Origin: an uncultured Pseudomonadota bacterium
GTDB lineage: Bacteria > Pseudomonadota > Alphaproteobacteria > UBA9219
Length of the DNA stretch: 54,411 nucleotides
Direction of reading: 5' to 3'
NCBI GenBank assembly: GCA_903919315.1
Contig: CAIXHP010000058.1
Coordinates: 1 to 54,411, forward strand
The position numbers and the translations under genes are program-made. Positions 46,902 through 54,411 of the stretch are shown here, in pieces. Below the pieces are notes generated by a model that saw only the letters and a list, made by a program, of their open reading frames with translations, made no database searches and was not told where the DNA came from. Positions within the stretch are counted from its first letter, which is position 1. Each line of letters starts with the position of its first letter.

Positions 46902-47789
46902 ATGCGCGGGGGGATGACGCTGCGGGCGGTGGCGGGGTTTGCGCTGGGGCTTGCGTTGTGCGGGCTGCTGCTGCGGCAGGTCGATGTGCGCGGCGAGGAC
47001 TGGTTGCGGTTGTCGCGCCAGCTGTCCGCGCCTTGGGTTTTGGCCGTCGTTGTCCTGACCTTTGTTTTGTGGTGGAGCGGCGCGCGAAAGTGGGCGTTGT
47101 GGTCGGCGGCGTTGCATGGCGCCGAGGGCGCGGAGCCAGAGCCGAGGTTCTTCCTGCGTCATTTCGCGTGGCAAAATTGGTGGGGACAGTTCGTGCCGAC
47201 GACGCTCGCGGTCGTTCTGGGGCGCGGGTGGGCAATGCGCCGTCATGTCGGCTGGCGCGGCGGCGCGGGCGGCGCGCTTTATGATCAGGCGATGGAATTC
47301 GGATTGTTGTGCGGCTTGCTGCCGATGGCGTGGCTTGTCCTGCGGGAACAGGCTTCGGCGGAGGTCTGGGGCGCGGCGGCGGTGCTTGGCATGGCAGGAG
47401 CAGGCGGCGCGATGTGGCTGCTGCGGCGTTTTCTGCCGCGCGGCGCGGGCGCTCTGGCGTTGCCGCTTCTGGCGTGGTCGGCATTGCGCGTCGTGGTGAT
47501 GATCGCGCGGGTGGTGGCCGGAGCCTTGGCGTTGGGGATGGCGTTGGATCCCGTGGTGATTGTGGCGGCGACGCCCTTGGTGGCGTTTCTGGCGCTGCTG
47601 CCCTTGACTCCCGGTAATCTGGGGCTGTCCGAATGGGGGTGGGTGGGCGCTTTGTCTTTAGGCGGCGTGGATGCGGGCGAGGCGGCGTTGTTCGCGCTCG
47701 GCTCGCGGTTGTTGTTGCTGGCGGTGCAAAGTCTGGTTCTCGCGGTGAATGAAGGCGTGTTTTTCGCGGCAAAGGCGGGTAGGGGTTAA
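46902..47789 (+). CDS. Polytopic membrane protein, lysylphosphatidylglycerol-synthase/flippase-like (UPF0104)
   Basis: 295 residues with about eight membrane helices. The layout fits the UPF0104/AglD family of lipid-linked flippases or synthase membrane parts: VLTFVLWWSGARKWALW, an inner loop with FFLRHFAWQNWWGQFVPTT and the conserved LLPLTPGNLGLSEWGW near the end. Function unknown. GAGGGG lies before the ATG at 46902; the open frame extends back to 46773 through a repeat and is not the likely start. Confidence 0.75.
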   Translation: MRGGMTLRAVAGFALGLALCGLLLRQVDVRGEDWLRLSRQLSAPWVLAVVVLTFVLWWSGARKWALWSAALHGAEGAEPEPRFFLRHFAWQNWWGQFVPTTLAVVLGRGWAMRRHVGWRGGAGGALYDQAMEFGLLCGLLPMAWLVLREQASAEVWGAAAVLGMAGAGGAMWLLRRFLPRGAGALALPLLAWSALRVVVMIARVVAGALALGMALDPVVIVAATPLVAFLALLPLTPGNLGLSEWGWVGALSLGGVDAGEAALFALGSRLLLLAVQSLVLAVNEGVFFAAKAGRG

Positions 47790-47793
47790 AGTC

Positions 47794-49287
47794 ATGGCTG
47801 TATTCTCGTGTCCCTTTGATCCTGAGGCTTGGAAGCGTGAAGCTCTGCTGACGGCGGCGCAGATGCGGCAGGCGGAGTCGCTCGGCGCGGTGTCCTCGTC
47901 CGCGATGATGAGCAAAGCCGGAGAGGCCGTGGCGCGTGTCGTCATGGAGCGTTGGAAACCTTGCCGTGTGGTGGTGCTGTGCGGGCCGGGGAACAACGGC
48001 GGCGATGGCTATGTCGTGGCCGCGCGGTTGCGTCAGGCGGGATGGCCGGTTGTGGTGGGCGCTTTGACGGGCGCTTCGCCCTCCGTTGAGGCGAAGGATG
48101 CGGCGGCGGCTTGGACGGACGTGACGCGGCCTCTCACGAAGGATTTATTTGATCAAGCTGATCTGGTTGTGGATGCCTTGTTTGGCGTGGGACTGACGCG
48201 TCCTCTGGATGCCGAGCTTGTCGGGCTGGTCGAAAACCTGAACGCGCGGAAGCTCCCCGTCGTCGCCGTCGATGTCCTGAGCGGCGTTGATGCCGACACG
48301 GGGCGCGTGTTGGGCGCGGCGGTGCAGGCGGCGCTGACGGTAACTTTTTTCTGCGCGAAGCCCGGTCATGTCGTGTTGCCGGGCGCTTTGCGCTGCGGCG
48401 AGGTGGTGATCGCCGACATTGGGATCGCTCGCGCCGTTCTGGATGAAGTCCAACCCACGACGGCGCGGAATGCGCCGGACTTGTGGCGCAAGGCGCTGTC
48501 ATGGCCTCAACCGGGGGGACATAAATACAGCCGTGGTCAGGCGCTGCTCTTCGGCGGGCCGGTGCTGACGGGCGCGGCGCGGCTTGCCGCGCGGGCAGCG
48601 CAGCGGGTGGGCGCGGGGCTGGTGACGTTGGCGGCTCCGACCGAAGCGGTTCCCCTTTACGCCGCCGCACTGGAAAGCGTGATCGTGCGACCCGTGGCGA
48701 GTGTCGAGGACTGGCGGGCGCTGTTGGACGACCCCAAGCGAAACGCCGTACTGATCGGGCCGGGGATGGGGCTGGATGCGGACGCGAAGGCGTTGGTTCA
48801 TGCCGCGCTGGCGACGCGCAAGCCCTGCGTTCTGGATGCCGATGCCCTGACGGCTTTTGCCGGAGAGCCACAAGAGCTTTTTGGTCTTTTGCACGAAGCT
48901 TGCGTCCTGACCCCGCATGAGGGAGAGTTTTCGCGTCTATTTGGGGCCCGTCTTGATGCTGCCGCCCCAAAGCTGGAGCGGGCGCGACGGGCAGCGGCGC
49001 TTGCCGGGTGCGTGGTCTTGCTGAAGGGGGCGGATACCGTTGTGGCCAGTCCCGACGGTTGCGCCGTCGTGAATGACAATGCGCCGCCTTGGCTGGCGAC
49101 GGCGGGGGCGGGGGATGTTTTGGCCGGGTTGATCGTGGGCTTGCTGGCGCAGGGGTTACAACCGATGGTTGCGGCTTCGGCGGCGGCGTGGCTGCATGGC
49201 CGGAGCGCCGCAGCGTTCGGCCCCGGCCTGATCGCCGAGGATATAGTCGACGGGGTGCCCGTCGCGCTTAAAAGCTTGTCGGAATAG
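47794..49287 (+). CDS. nnr: Bifunctional NAD(P)H-hydrate epimerase/dehydratase
   Basis: 497 residues. Repairs damaged NAD(P)H hydrates. N-terminal epimerase domain: LLTAAQMRQAESLG, LCGPGNNGGDGYVVAARL and DALFGVGLTRPL. C-terminal ADP/ATP-dependent dehydratase domain: GGHKYSRGQALLFGG, LIGPGMGLD, LTPHEGEFSRLFG and catalytic LATAGAGDVLAGLI. Follows the membrane protein by four bases. Confidence 0.95.
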   Translation: MAVFSCPFDPEAWKREALLTAAQMRQAESLGAVSSSAMMSKAGEAVARVVMERWKPCRVVVLCGPGNNGGDGYVVAARLRQAGWPVVVGALTGASPSVEAKDAAAAWTDVTRPLTKDLFDQADLVVDALFGVGLTRPLDAELVGLVENLNARKLPVVAVDVLSGVDADTGRVLGAAVQAALTVTFFCAKPGHVVLPGALRCGEVVIADIGIARAVLDEVQPTTARNAPDLWRKALSWPQPGGHKYSRGQALLFGGPVLTGAARLAARAAQRVGAGLVTLAAPTEAVPLYAAALESVIVRPVASVEDWRALLDDPKRNAVLIGPGMGLDADAKALVHAALATRKPCVLDADALTAFAGEPQELFGLLHEACVLTPHEGEFSRLFGARLDAAAPKLERARRAAALAGCVVLLKGADTVVASPDGCAVVNDNAPPWLATAGAGDVLAGLIVGLLAQGLQPMVAASAAAWLHGRSAAAFGPGLIAEDIVDGVPVALKSLSE

Positions 49288-49388
49288 GCGGAAAAGACCA
49301 TACTCCTCCTGTTTCCTTCCGGCGGTTGCGCTGGGTTGTTTCGTGCAAGAAACAGAGACAAGGCCGTGGGGCAGGGTGAGCCAACGCC

Positions 49389-49643
49389 ATGATACTTAAG
49401 AATCTCTCCAATCAGGACGCGGCGGTCGAGGCTGGGGCCACGTTTCGGCGTTGCGGTGTGGGCGCTCTGGTGGAGACGGCCCATGTGCTGGAGGTCGCTC
49501 GCGACCGGATGGGCATCCCTCATGTGCGCTTTCAGTTGCAGGTGCGGCGCGGCAGCGGCATGCCGACCGTCGAGAACCGGACTCTCGCGCTCGAAGTCTT
49601 TCAGACCCGCTTTCGGGAACGGGTCAAACCCGCCGCCTCTTAA
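49389..49643 (+). CDS. Small conserved hypothetical protein
   Basis: 84 residues. No signal or membrane segment. Features: FRRCGVGALVETAHVLEVARDRMGIPHVRFQL and NRTLALEVFQTRFRE, a compact alpha/beta sequence of a kind seen in alphaproteobacterial small proteins without known function. Located between nnr and tRNA-Leu. Confidence 0.65.
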   Translation: MILKNLSNQDAAVEAGATFRRCGVGALVETAHVLEVARDRMGIPHVRFQLQVRRGSGMPTVENRTLALEVFQTRFRERVKPAAS

Positions 49644-49687
49644 AAAACTTTGCGCTCCGCCCCGTTTGGCTCTAGAAACGCCGTCAC

Positions 49688-49772
<85 letters not shown>

Positions 49773-49940
49773 CGCTTCGCTCGCGCAGCGAGGGATGGCT
49801 GGTGCGATATAGCCTACTCAGGCGAGACGGACTCTTGCCGCTGCGCGAGTTACGGCTCGGCGAGCCTGTAGCAAAAACTTCGAGATGCAGGAGTGTTGGG
49901 CAATCTGTGAACGCGAAAGTGAAAGGAAGTAGCCGTGCCT
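49773..49940. other. Gap between tRNA-Leu and pyrE
   Basis: Contains inverted 9-base arms CTCGCGCAG (49780-49788) and CTGCGCGAG (49841-49849), far apart for a terminator. No gene seen. Confidence 0.4.
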
Positions 49941-50591
49941 ATGACCCGAGAACAGCTGCTGGATATTCTGAGAGAGACGGGCGGCTATATTTCCGGTAGT
50001 CACATTGTCGCTACCTCGGGCAAGCACATTGACACATACCTCAACAAGGACGCGATTTATCCTCACACAAAATCAATTTCGTCCGTGTGTTTGGCAATGG
50101 CCGAGCCCCTCGCCAAAGACCAAATTGACGCGGTTGTTGCTCCGGCTCTTGGCGGCATCGTTCTTTCCCAGTGGATTGCGCACCATCTTTCACAATTGAC
50201 GGGTAAGGACGTTCTGGCCGTTTACACTGAAAAAACGCCGGACAAGGATCAGATACTAACGCGAGGCTACGACCAGCTTGTTTGTGGAAAACGAGTTCTT
50301 GTTGTCGAGGACATTTTAACGACAGGCGGTTCGGTTATCAAAGTCTTGAACAGCGTTAGAAAAGCCGGTGCTGAAGTCGTGGCCGTCAGCGTCATGTTTA
50401 ACCGAAACCCCAAAGCCGTTACTTCGGAACTTTTTGGTGTCCCATTACATGCTCTGGCGGAAATTGATGTGCCTTCATGGGATGAGGCGGACTGCCCTAT
50501 GTGCAAGAGCGGTCAGGAAATCAATACGACCGTTGGCAAAGGACGGGAATATCTGGCGCAAAAAACGCAACGAGAAAGGGAGATGGTTTGA
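49941..50591 (+). CDS. pyrE: Orotate phosphoribosyltransferase (or close paralogue)
   Basis: 216 residues. Transfers the ribose-5-phosphate of PRPP to orotate in pyrimidine synthesis. PRPP motif VLVVEDILTTGGSVIKVL and AVVAPALGGIVLSQWIA fit OPRTase, as does the start TREQLLDILRETGGYISGSH. The C-terminal DCPMCKSGQEINTTVGKGRE holds a CxxC; similar tails occur in OPRT-like phosphoribosyltransferases, so a different nucleobase is possible. GC is visibly lower than in the flanking genes, suggesting transfer. AAAGGAAG precedes GTG 49935 and ATG 49941; the ATG is used. Confidence 0.87.
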   Translation: MTREQLLDILRETGGYISGSHIVATSGKHIDTYLNKDAIYPHTKSISSVCLAMAEPLAKDQIDAVVAPALGGIVLSQWIAHHLSQLTGKDVLAVYTEKTPDKDQILTRGYDQLVCGKRVLVVEDILTTGGSVIKVLNSVRKAGAEVVAVSVMFNRNPKAVTSELFGVPLHALAEIDVPSWDEADCPMCKSGQEINTTVGKGREYLAQKTQREREMV

Positions 50592-50670
50592 ACGGATGGG
50601 TCTTACCCTCGTTTTCTCCGTGTTTAAACCACAACTTCAAAGCCTTTCAGCTTTTTCCGGATCTTTCCTC

Positions 50671-50697
50671 ACCATCTAAGCCACAGATTTAGATGGT
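50671..50697. repeat. Hairpin overlapping the tRNA-Val 3' end
   Basis: ACCATCTAA (50671-50679) and TTAGATGGT (50689-50697) pair perfectly over a 9-base loop. The right arm contains the tRNA-Val CCA end, so the precursor can fold its trailer back on the CCA. Confidence 0.55.
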
Positions 50698-50768
50698 GGG
50701 TGCGACAGGGATTGAACCTGTGACCCCTACCGTGTGAAGGTAATGCTCTCCCGCTGAGCTACGCACCC
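50694..50768 (-). tRNA. tRNA-Val (anticodon CAC)
   Basis: On the minus strand GGGTGCG pairs with CGCACCC; anticodon loop TTCACAC with CAC; T-arm GGTTCAATCCC; CCA encoded. Decodes GTG. Confidence 0.95.
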
Positions 50769-50778
50769 GACGGGGGGT

Positions 50779-50807
50779 ATTAACAGGTTTTCACCCTTTG
50801 CTGTCAA
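50779..50807 (-). promoter_or_regulatory. tRNA-Val promoter
   Basis: On the minus strand TTGACA (50802-50807), 17 bases, GTTAAT (50779-50784), ten bases before the tRNA 5' end. Strong match. Confidence 0.65.
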
Positions 50808-50853
50808 GCCTTAGGCTGATAGTTTGTGAAAACCATCGCTTTTGAGGAATCTC

Positions 50854-51588
50854 TTGGCTTTCCCCCCCTCCCAGCCACTCGCGCCAGCCCTTAGGCCGCA
50901 CATACTGGTTGTCGACGACGACGACCGGCTGCGAGAGCTTTTGCGCCGTTATCTGGCAGGGCAGGGCTTTGTCGTCAGTACGGCGGCGGGAGCGGAGGAG
51001 GCGCGGTGCCTCCTTAAAAACTTCGGCTACGACCTGATGGTGCTCGATGTCATGATGCCGGGCGAAACGGGGCTGGAGCTGACGCGCTCGTTGCGCGGGA
51101 CGTTCCGGCCCGGCGGACGGCAGTTGCCGATCTTACTGCTCACCGCGCGCGGCGAGGCGGATGATCGTATCGAGGGATTGGAGTCCGGCGCGGACGACTA
51201 TCTCACCAAACCCTTTGAGCCGCGCGAGCTGTTGCTGCGGATCAACGCCGTTTTGCGCCGCGTGGCCAAGCCGCCCGACAGGCTGCCGGAATTGAAATTG
51301 GGCGCGTGGGTCTATGATCCCCAGCGCGACGAGCTGCGCAGCGCGACCGAGACGATCCGCCTGACCGACATGGAAGCCGGGCTGATGCGCGTGCTGGCCG
51401 CCGAGCCGGGCGCGGTCGTCAGCCGCGAAGTCTTGGCCGAGCAAAGCAAGAGCAGCGTCAACGACCGCACCATCGACGTGCAGGTCACGCGCCTGCGCCG
51501 CAAAATCGAAGGCGACGCCAAAAATCCCCGCTACCTCGTCACTGTACGCGGCGAAGGTTATATGCTGATGCCGGATACCGATTCATGA
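50854..51588 (+). CDS. OmpR-family response regulator
   Basis: 244 residues from a TTG start at 50854 preceded by GAGGA. Receiver domain: acidic pair VVDDDDR, phosphoacceptor Asp65 in LMVLDVMMPGETG, Lys in YLTKPFEPRE. C-terminal winged helix: RLTDMEAGLMRVLAAEPGAV, SSVNDRTIDVQVTRLRRKIE and TVRGEGYML. No ATG or GTG exists before the receiver domain; an in-frame TTG at 50842 is an alternative. ATGA overlap with the kinase gene shows a cognate pair. Confidence 0.92.
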   Translation: MAFPPSQPLAPALRPHILVVDDDDRLRELLRRYLAGQGFVVSTAAGAEEARCLLKNFGYDLMVLDVMMPGETGLELTRSLRGTFRPGGRQLPILLLTARGEADDRIEGLESGADDYLTKPFEPRELLLRINAVLRRVAKPPDRLPELKLGAWVYDPQRDELRSATETIRLTDMEAGLMRVLAAEPGAVVSREVLAEQSKSSVNDRTIDVQVTRLRRKIEGDAKNPRYLVTVRGEGYMLMPDTDS

Positions 51589-52943
51589 TCGCGCCATGGC
51601 TCACACGATTGGCGCGCGTTCCTCAGGGGCTGGCGAAAGGCATCAAGCGGATCTTGCCGCGCAGTCTTTTCGGCCGCACGTTGCTGATCATCGTGACGCC
51701 GACGTTGCTGGCGCTGTGCGTCGCGACGTTTGTTTTCTTTGATCGCCATTGGTACACGGTGACCCACCGCATGACGAATGCCGTGGCGGGCGAAGTCGCG
51801 ATGATCGTCGATTTGATGCGCCACAGCCCGACATCGGAGGCGCGGGCCGAAGTCGTCCAACTCGCCGACAAAAAGCTTGATCTCTATGTGTCCTATGCGC
51901 CGGGGGAACACATCAAGGCGCGGCGCTCGCGCACCCCCAGTCCCTTGCGCGATATGTTGAAGGATGCCTTGAGCGACCGGCTCGCTTACCCCTTCGCCAT
52001 CGACATGCGCCACGCGCCGCAAACCATAGCCATTCGCGTGGAGGCCCCCGAAGGCGTTTACACGATTGTGCTGCCGGAGCGTCGCGTCTACACCCCCACG
52101 ACCGAGGTGTTCATCGGATGGATGATCGGCAGCTCGATTTTGCTGTCGGTGATCGCGTTGTTGTTCATGCGCAACCAGATACGGCCTATCCGCCGTCTGG
52201 CCGAAGCGGCGGAGGCCATCGGCAAAGGGCGCGACGTGCCGTGGTTTAAGCCCGAAGGCGCGTCCGAAGTGCGTCAAGCCGCCGCCGCGTTGCTGGTCAT
52301 GCGTGATCGGCTGCGGCGTCAGATTACGCAGCGCACCGCGATGCTTGCCGGAGTCTCGCACGACCTCCGCACGCCGTTGACGCGGATGAAACTGCAACTG
52401 GCACTGATGCCGGAAACCTCTGAGACGCAAGGCATCGCGGAAGACATCGCCGATATGGAAAGCATGGTCGAAGCCTATCTCGCCTTCGCGCGCGGCGAGG
52501 AGGCGGAGCCTGCCGCGCCATTGGATATTTCGGCGCTGCTCGAAGAAATCGTCGCGGCCGCGCGGCGGCAGCATCCCGACATCATCCTGAACGCTCCCGG
52601 CGAAGTTCAAGTCACGCTGCGGCGCAACGCCATGAAACGTTGCATCGCCAATTTGTTGGGCAACGCTCTGCGTTACGGCAAGCGGGCTGTGGTCGAGGTG
52701 ACGCTGCGCGACCATGCCGTGGACATTACGATCGACGACGACGGGCCGGGCATTCCGCCGGACAAGCGCGAGGACGTGTTCCGCCCGTTCCTGCGCCTCG
52801 ACGAGTCGCGCAATCCGGTCACGGGCGGCGTGGGCCTAGGCCTCACCATCGCCCGCGACATCGCCCGTTTTCACGGCGGCGACGTGGCGCTAGAAAACAG
52901 CCCGCTTGGCGGCCTGCGGGCGCGGATACGGCTTCCGGTTTAG
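51585..52943 (+). CDS. EnvZ-like sensor histidine kinase
   Basis: 452 residues. Two membrane helices (about 32-52 and 175-195) enclose a periplasmic domain of about 120 residues. Then HAMP (IRPIRRLAEAAEAIGKGRD), dimerisation with phosphoacceptor His259 in GVSHDLRTPLTRMKL, N-box RCIANLLGNALRYG, G1 IDDDGPGIPPD and G2 GGVGLGLTIARDI. Probably signals envelope or osmotic conditions to the regulator just upstream. Confidence 0.93.
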   Translation: MIAPWLTRLARVPQGLAKGIKRILPRSLFGRTLLIIVTPTLLALCVATFVFFDRHWYTVTHRMTNAVAGEVAMIVDLMRHSPTSEARAEVVQLADKKLDLYVSYAPGEHIKARRSRTPSPLRDMLKDALSDRLAYPFAIDMRHAPQTIAIRVEAPEGVYTIVLPERRVYTPTTEVFIGWMIGSSILLSVIALLFMRNQIRPIRRLAEAAEAIGKGRDVPWFKPEGASEVRQAAAALLVMRDRLRRQITQRTAMLAGVSHDLRTPLTRMKLQLALMPETSETQGIAEDIADMESMVEAYLAFARGEEAEPAAPLDISALLEEIVAAARRQHPDIILNAPGEVQVTLRRNAMKRCIANLLGNALRYGKRAVVEVTLRDHAVDITIDDDGPGIPPDKREDVFRPFLRLDESRNPVTGGVGLGLTIARDIARFHGGDVALENSPLGGLRARIRLPV

Positions 52944-53244
52944 AGACTTCTTTTGTGGGATACGTAAACCCCGCAACTTTAGCCGGTTGGGATAGCGGAG
53001 AGTTTCGTTAAGCGCGGTAGGATTCCCTCCCCCTCGTGGGGAGGGTTAGGGAGGGGGAGAACGACTGGGCATGGTGTGTTGATATTGTAACGAAATAACG
53101 GCTATGGACTTTCTCTTTCGCCCCAACATTTCGCTTGCGGACCTCCCCCCTCCCTAACCCTCCCCACGAGGGGGAGGGAATCGCTCTGTCGGCCCGCTTG
53201 GGCCGACTTGATCCGGCTTTAGCCGATGGTCGTTCATGCGACCG
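52944..53244. other. Gene-free gap with repeat element
   Basis: About 300 bases between convergent genes. Apart from the inverted-repeat element at 52995-53215, I see no gene. Confidence 0.6.
52995..53215. repeat. C/G-rich inverted-repeat element, locus 3
   Basis: Arms at 53021-53057 and 53145-53182 are inverted copies (GATTCCCTCCCCCTCGTGGG, then GAGGGTTAGGGAGGGGG, and the reverse). The flanks, TTTCGTTAAGCGCGGT at the left and GGGAATCGCT...GACTTG at the right, are shared with locus 1. The centre (about 85 bases) differs from that of locus 2. Confidence 0.75.
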
Positions 53245-53583
53245 TCAGAACAGCTTGCCGCCGTTCGGCACCGGATGCGTCGGGCTGATCAGGACAACGC
53301 CACCTGAGGCGTCGGGAAAGCCAAGAGTCAGGGCCTCGGACATAAATGGCCCGATCTGCTTGGGCGGAAAATTGACCACGGCGGCAACCTGCTTGCCCGC
53401 CAGTTCCTCCGGCGTGTAGTGCGCCGTAATCTGCGCCGAGCTTCGCCGTGTCCCGATAGCATCGCCAAAGTCGATGGTGAGCTTGTAAGACGGCTTCCGC
53501 GCCTCCGGAAACGGATCGCACCGCACAATCGTTCCAACCCGGATATCGACGGCTTCAAACTCGGCGTAGGTGATGGGTGGCAT
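53245..53583 (-). CDS. csaA: CsaA-like tRNA-binding protein
   Basis: 112 residues, a complete OB-fold tRNA-binding domain as in the C-terminus of MetRS. Motifs: FEAVDIRVGTIVRCDPFPEA, SSAQITAHYTPEELAGKQ and VAAVVNFPPKQIGPFMSEAL. CsaA homodimers bind tRNA and have chaperone-like activity in Bacillus. GGAG lies 6 bases before the ATG. Confidence 0.93.
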   Translation of the reverse strand: MPPITYAEFEAVDIRVGTIVRCDPFPEARKPSYKLTIDFGDAIGTRRSSAQITAHYTPEELAGKQVAAVVNFPPKQIGPFMSEALTLGFPDASGGVVLISPTHPVPNGGKLF

Positions 53584-53613
53584 GATGGCTCCGTGATTTA
53601 TGGACTTAAAATA

Positions 53614-54276
53614 CTATTTTCCAGACTTCTTTGCGGACTCACGTTTTGGGGTGCTCTTTCGTAGTTCTTCCTCGGCTTTTGCCAACAGATCGGTTTGTAG
53701 TATGTTTTCGATAACATCCATTACCAACATCATGTTCTTGACTGATGGACGATAAGACCTGTGAGAAGCCGCGTGACCAGCGTCAATTGCCGCTTCGATA
53801 AGCGGAAGGCTTTTTTCGGCAATAAACCCATTCTTGTTCAACGCCATCAAACCTGCCTTGAAGCCCCTAACATCTCCCACCTTTTCCAAAATAAATGCGT
53901 CAAATATCGTTCGCGCACCCATCATCGCGAGGCGTTTGTTGTTGGCATGAAGCGCTGAATAAATTTCATCGAGCAATTCTGAGTATTTTTCCGGGATTTT
54001 GTCAAAAAAACTCGGCCTCCTTCTGGATACCCGTGGGGGGTAATATGTATCGACAGTTCCTTCGTCCATCCATTCTGAACACCATTGTTGTCTTTTTAGG
54101 GAGACATCTTCACAACCGCAGCATTCTAGCACTGTGTATGTGTCACACCATTCAACAGAAAAGCGACCGCTTTCAATTTCTTCTGAGTTCTCAATCTTGT
54201 GTTCAAAGCGAACAATGTGTTTTGTGCCCTGACCGCAATTGTTGCAGTGAGACTTTATAATCCTGTCGGTCATCAT
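53614..54276 (-). CDS. DUF4145-type protein with zinc-ribbon-like N-terminus
   Basis: 220 residues. The N-terminus has CNNCGQ and, 30-odd residues on, CCGC, plausibly a zinc ribbon. The helical C-terminal part (LALHANNKRLAMM-type: SALHANNKRLAMMGARTIFD, HAASHRSYRPS) fits DUF4145, a domain often found in or near restriction and other defence proteins, though stand-alone members are common. The gene is strongly AT-rich compared with the window, a sign of horizontal acquisition. ATGs at 54276 and 54273 are both possible starts. No other defence gene is visible before the window ends. Confidence 0.78.
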   Translation of the reverse strand: MMTDRIIKSHCNNCGQGTKHIVRFEHKIENSEEIESGRFSVEWCDTYTVLECCGCEDVSLKRQQWCSEWMDEGTVDTYYPPRVSRRRPSFFDKIPEKYSELLDEIYSALHANNKRLAMMGARTIFDAFILEKVGDVRGFKAGLMALNKNGFIAEKSLPLIEAAIDAGHAASHRSYRPSVKNMMLVMDVIENILQTDLLAKAEEELRKSTPKRESAKKSGK

Positions 54277-54288
54277 AGTACCGGACGC

Positions 54289-54391
54289 AGTTGGATAAAG
54301 CCTTGAAGAGATTCAAGATAAGGATTCTTTCCGACCAAAGAAGGAATCCAAAATGCAAGGAATACTGTCCAAGGCTCTATCCAGTTGGATA
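54289..54391. repeat. Long imperfect inverted repeat upstream of the DUF4145 gene
   Basis: GGATAAAGCCTTG (54293-54305) and CAAGGCTCTATCC (54370-54382) pair at 12 of 13 positions; an inner GGATTC / GAATCC stem lies at 54322-54349. AGTTGGATA occurs as a direct repeat at 54289 and 54383. Could be a mobile-element remnant or a structured leader. Confidence 0.5.
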
Positions 54392-54411
54392 GAGAATCAC
54401 ATTCCCCTTTC

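Overview
The window is most likely a chromosomal segment of a free-living, GC-rich alphaproteobacterium. The signs are a PopZ-type polar organiser (DUF2497), the hom-glpX-recJ and bamD-recN-ligA gene orders, a class I polyhydroxyalkanoate synthase, an ELM1-family protein and alphaproteobacterial-looking promoters (TTGACA-like -35 with weak -10). I cannot name a genus; a Rhodospirillales-like or related lineage fits. Genes are packed tightly, many with ATGA stop/start overlaps. There is no integrase, transposase, phage gene or CRISPR array.

Layout. 1-1010: end of an unknown gene, a small lipoprotein, a non-coding stretch with hairpin repeats and tRNA-Cys. 1172-3912: pcm, tolC and popZ. 4009-5711: an orphan solute-binding protein (SBP) divergent from an XRE regulator. 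5720-9455: patatin-like esterase, MsbA-type ABC exporter and an alpha/beta hydrolase. 9462-16012: a secreted protein, efp, suhB and a giant 12-repeat envelope protein ending in an OmpA-like domain. 16028-19238: SDR, RNase R and an Lrp/AsnC regulator. 19284-21749: an ELM1-family protein followed three bases later by the most unusual gene here, a tRNA-dependent cyclodipeptide synthase (CDPS) fused to a periplasmic-type SBP domain. 21885-26999: ligA, recN, bamD and a lipoprotein. 27034-32895: a dTDP-L-rhamnose operon (rfbCBDA) with a WecA-like transferase and a divergent rhamnosyltransferase-like GT2. 33056-35510: rplM-rpsI, a methyltransferase and a gamma-carbonic anhydrase. 35653-43244: phaC, a lipoprotein, a second orphan SBP, hom, glpX and recJ. 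43311-49643: glnA, an unknown gene, tRNA-His, a methyltransferase, a flippase-like membrane protein, nnr and a small conserved protein. 49688-54411: tRNA-Leu, a low-GC pyrE, tRNA-Val, an OmpR/EnvZ-type two-component pair, csaA and a low-GC DUF4145 protein.

How the genes work together. Envelope functions dominate: rhamnose-containing polysaccharide synthesis, lipid/LPS export, TolC, BamD, lipoproteins and the OmpA-anchored repeat protein. A second group covers DNA and RNA maintenance (ligA, recN, recJ, rnr). A third is central and nitrogen metabolism (glnA, hom, glpX, pyrE, phaC). The SBP domain of the CDPS fusion resembles the two orphan SBPs in the window, and a probable amino-acid-responsive Lrp regulator is divergent from the ELM1-CDPS pair. 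This suggests, as inference only, an amino-acid-sensing cyclodipeptide system.

Two families of dispersed inverted repeats fill intergenic gaps. One is a pair of facing CCCGC-stem hairpins (4 loci). The other is a C/G-rich element with arms of about 38 bp (3 loci, one apparently internally deleted). One copy of the second family has become the last codons of ligA.
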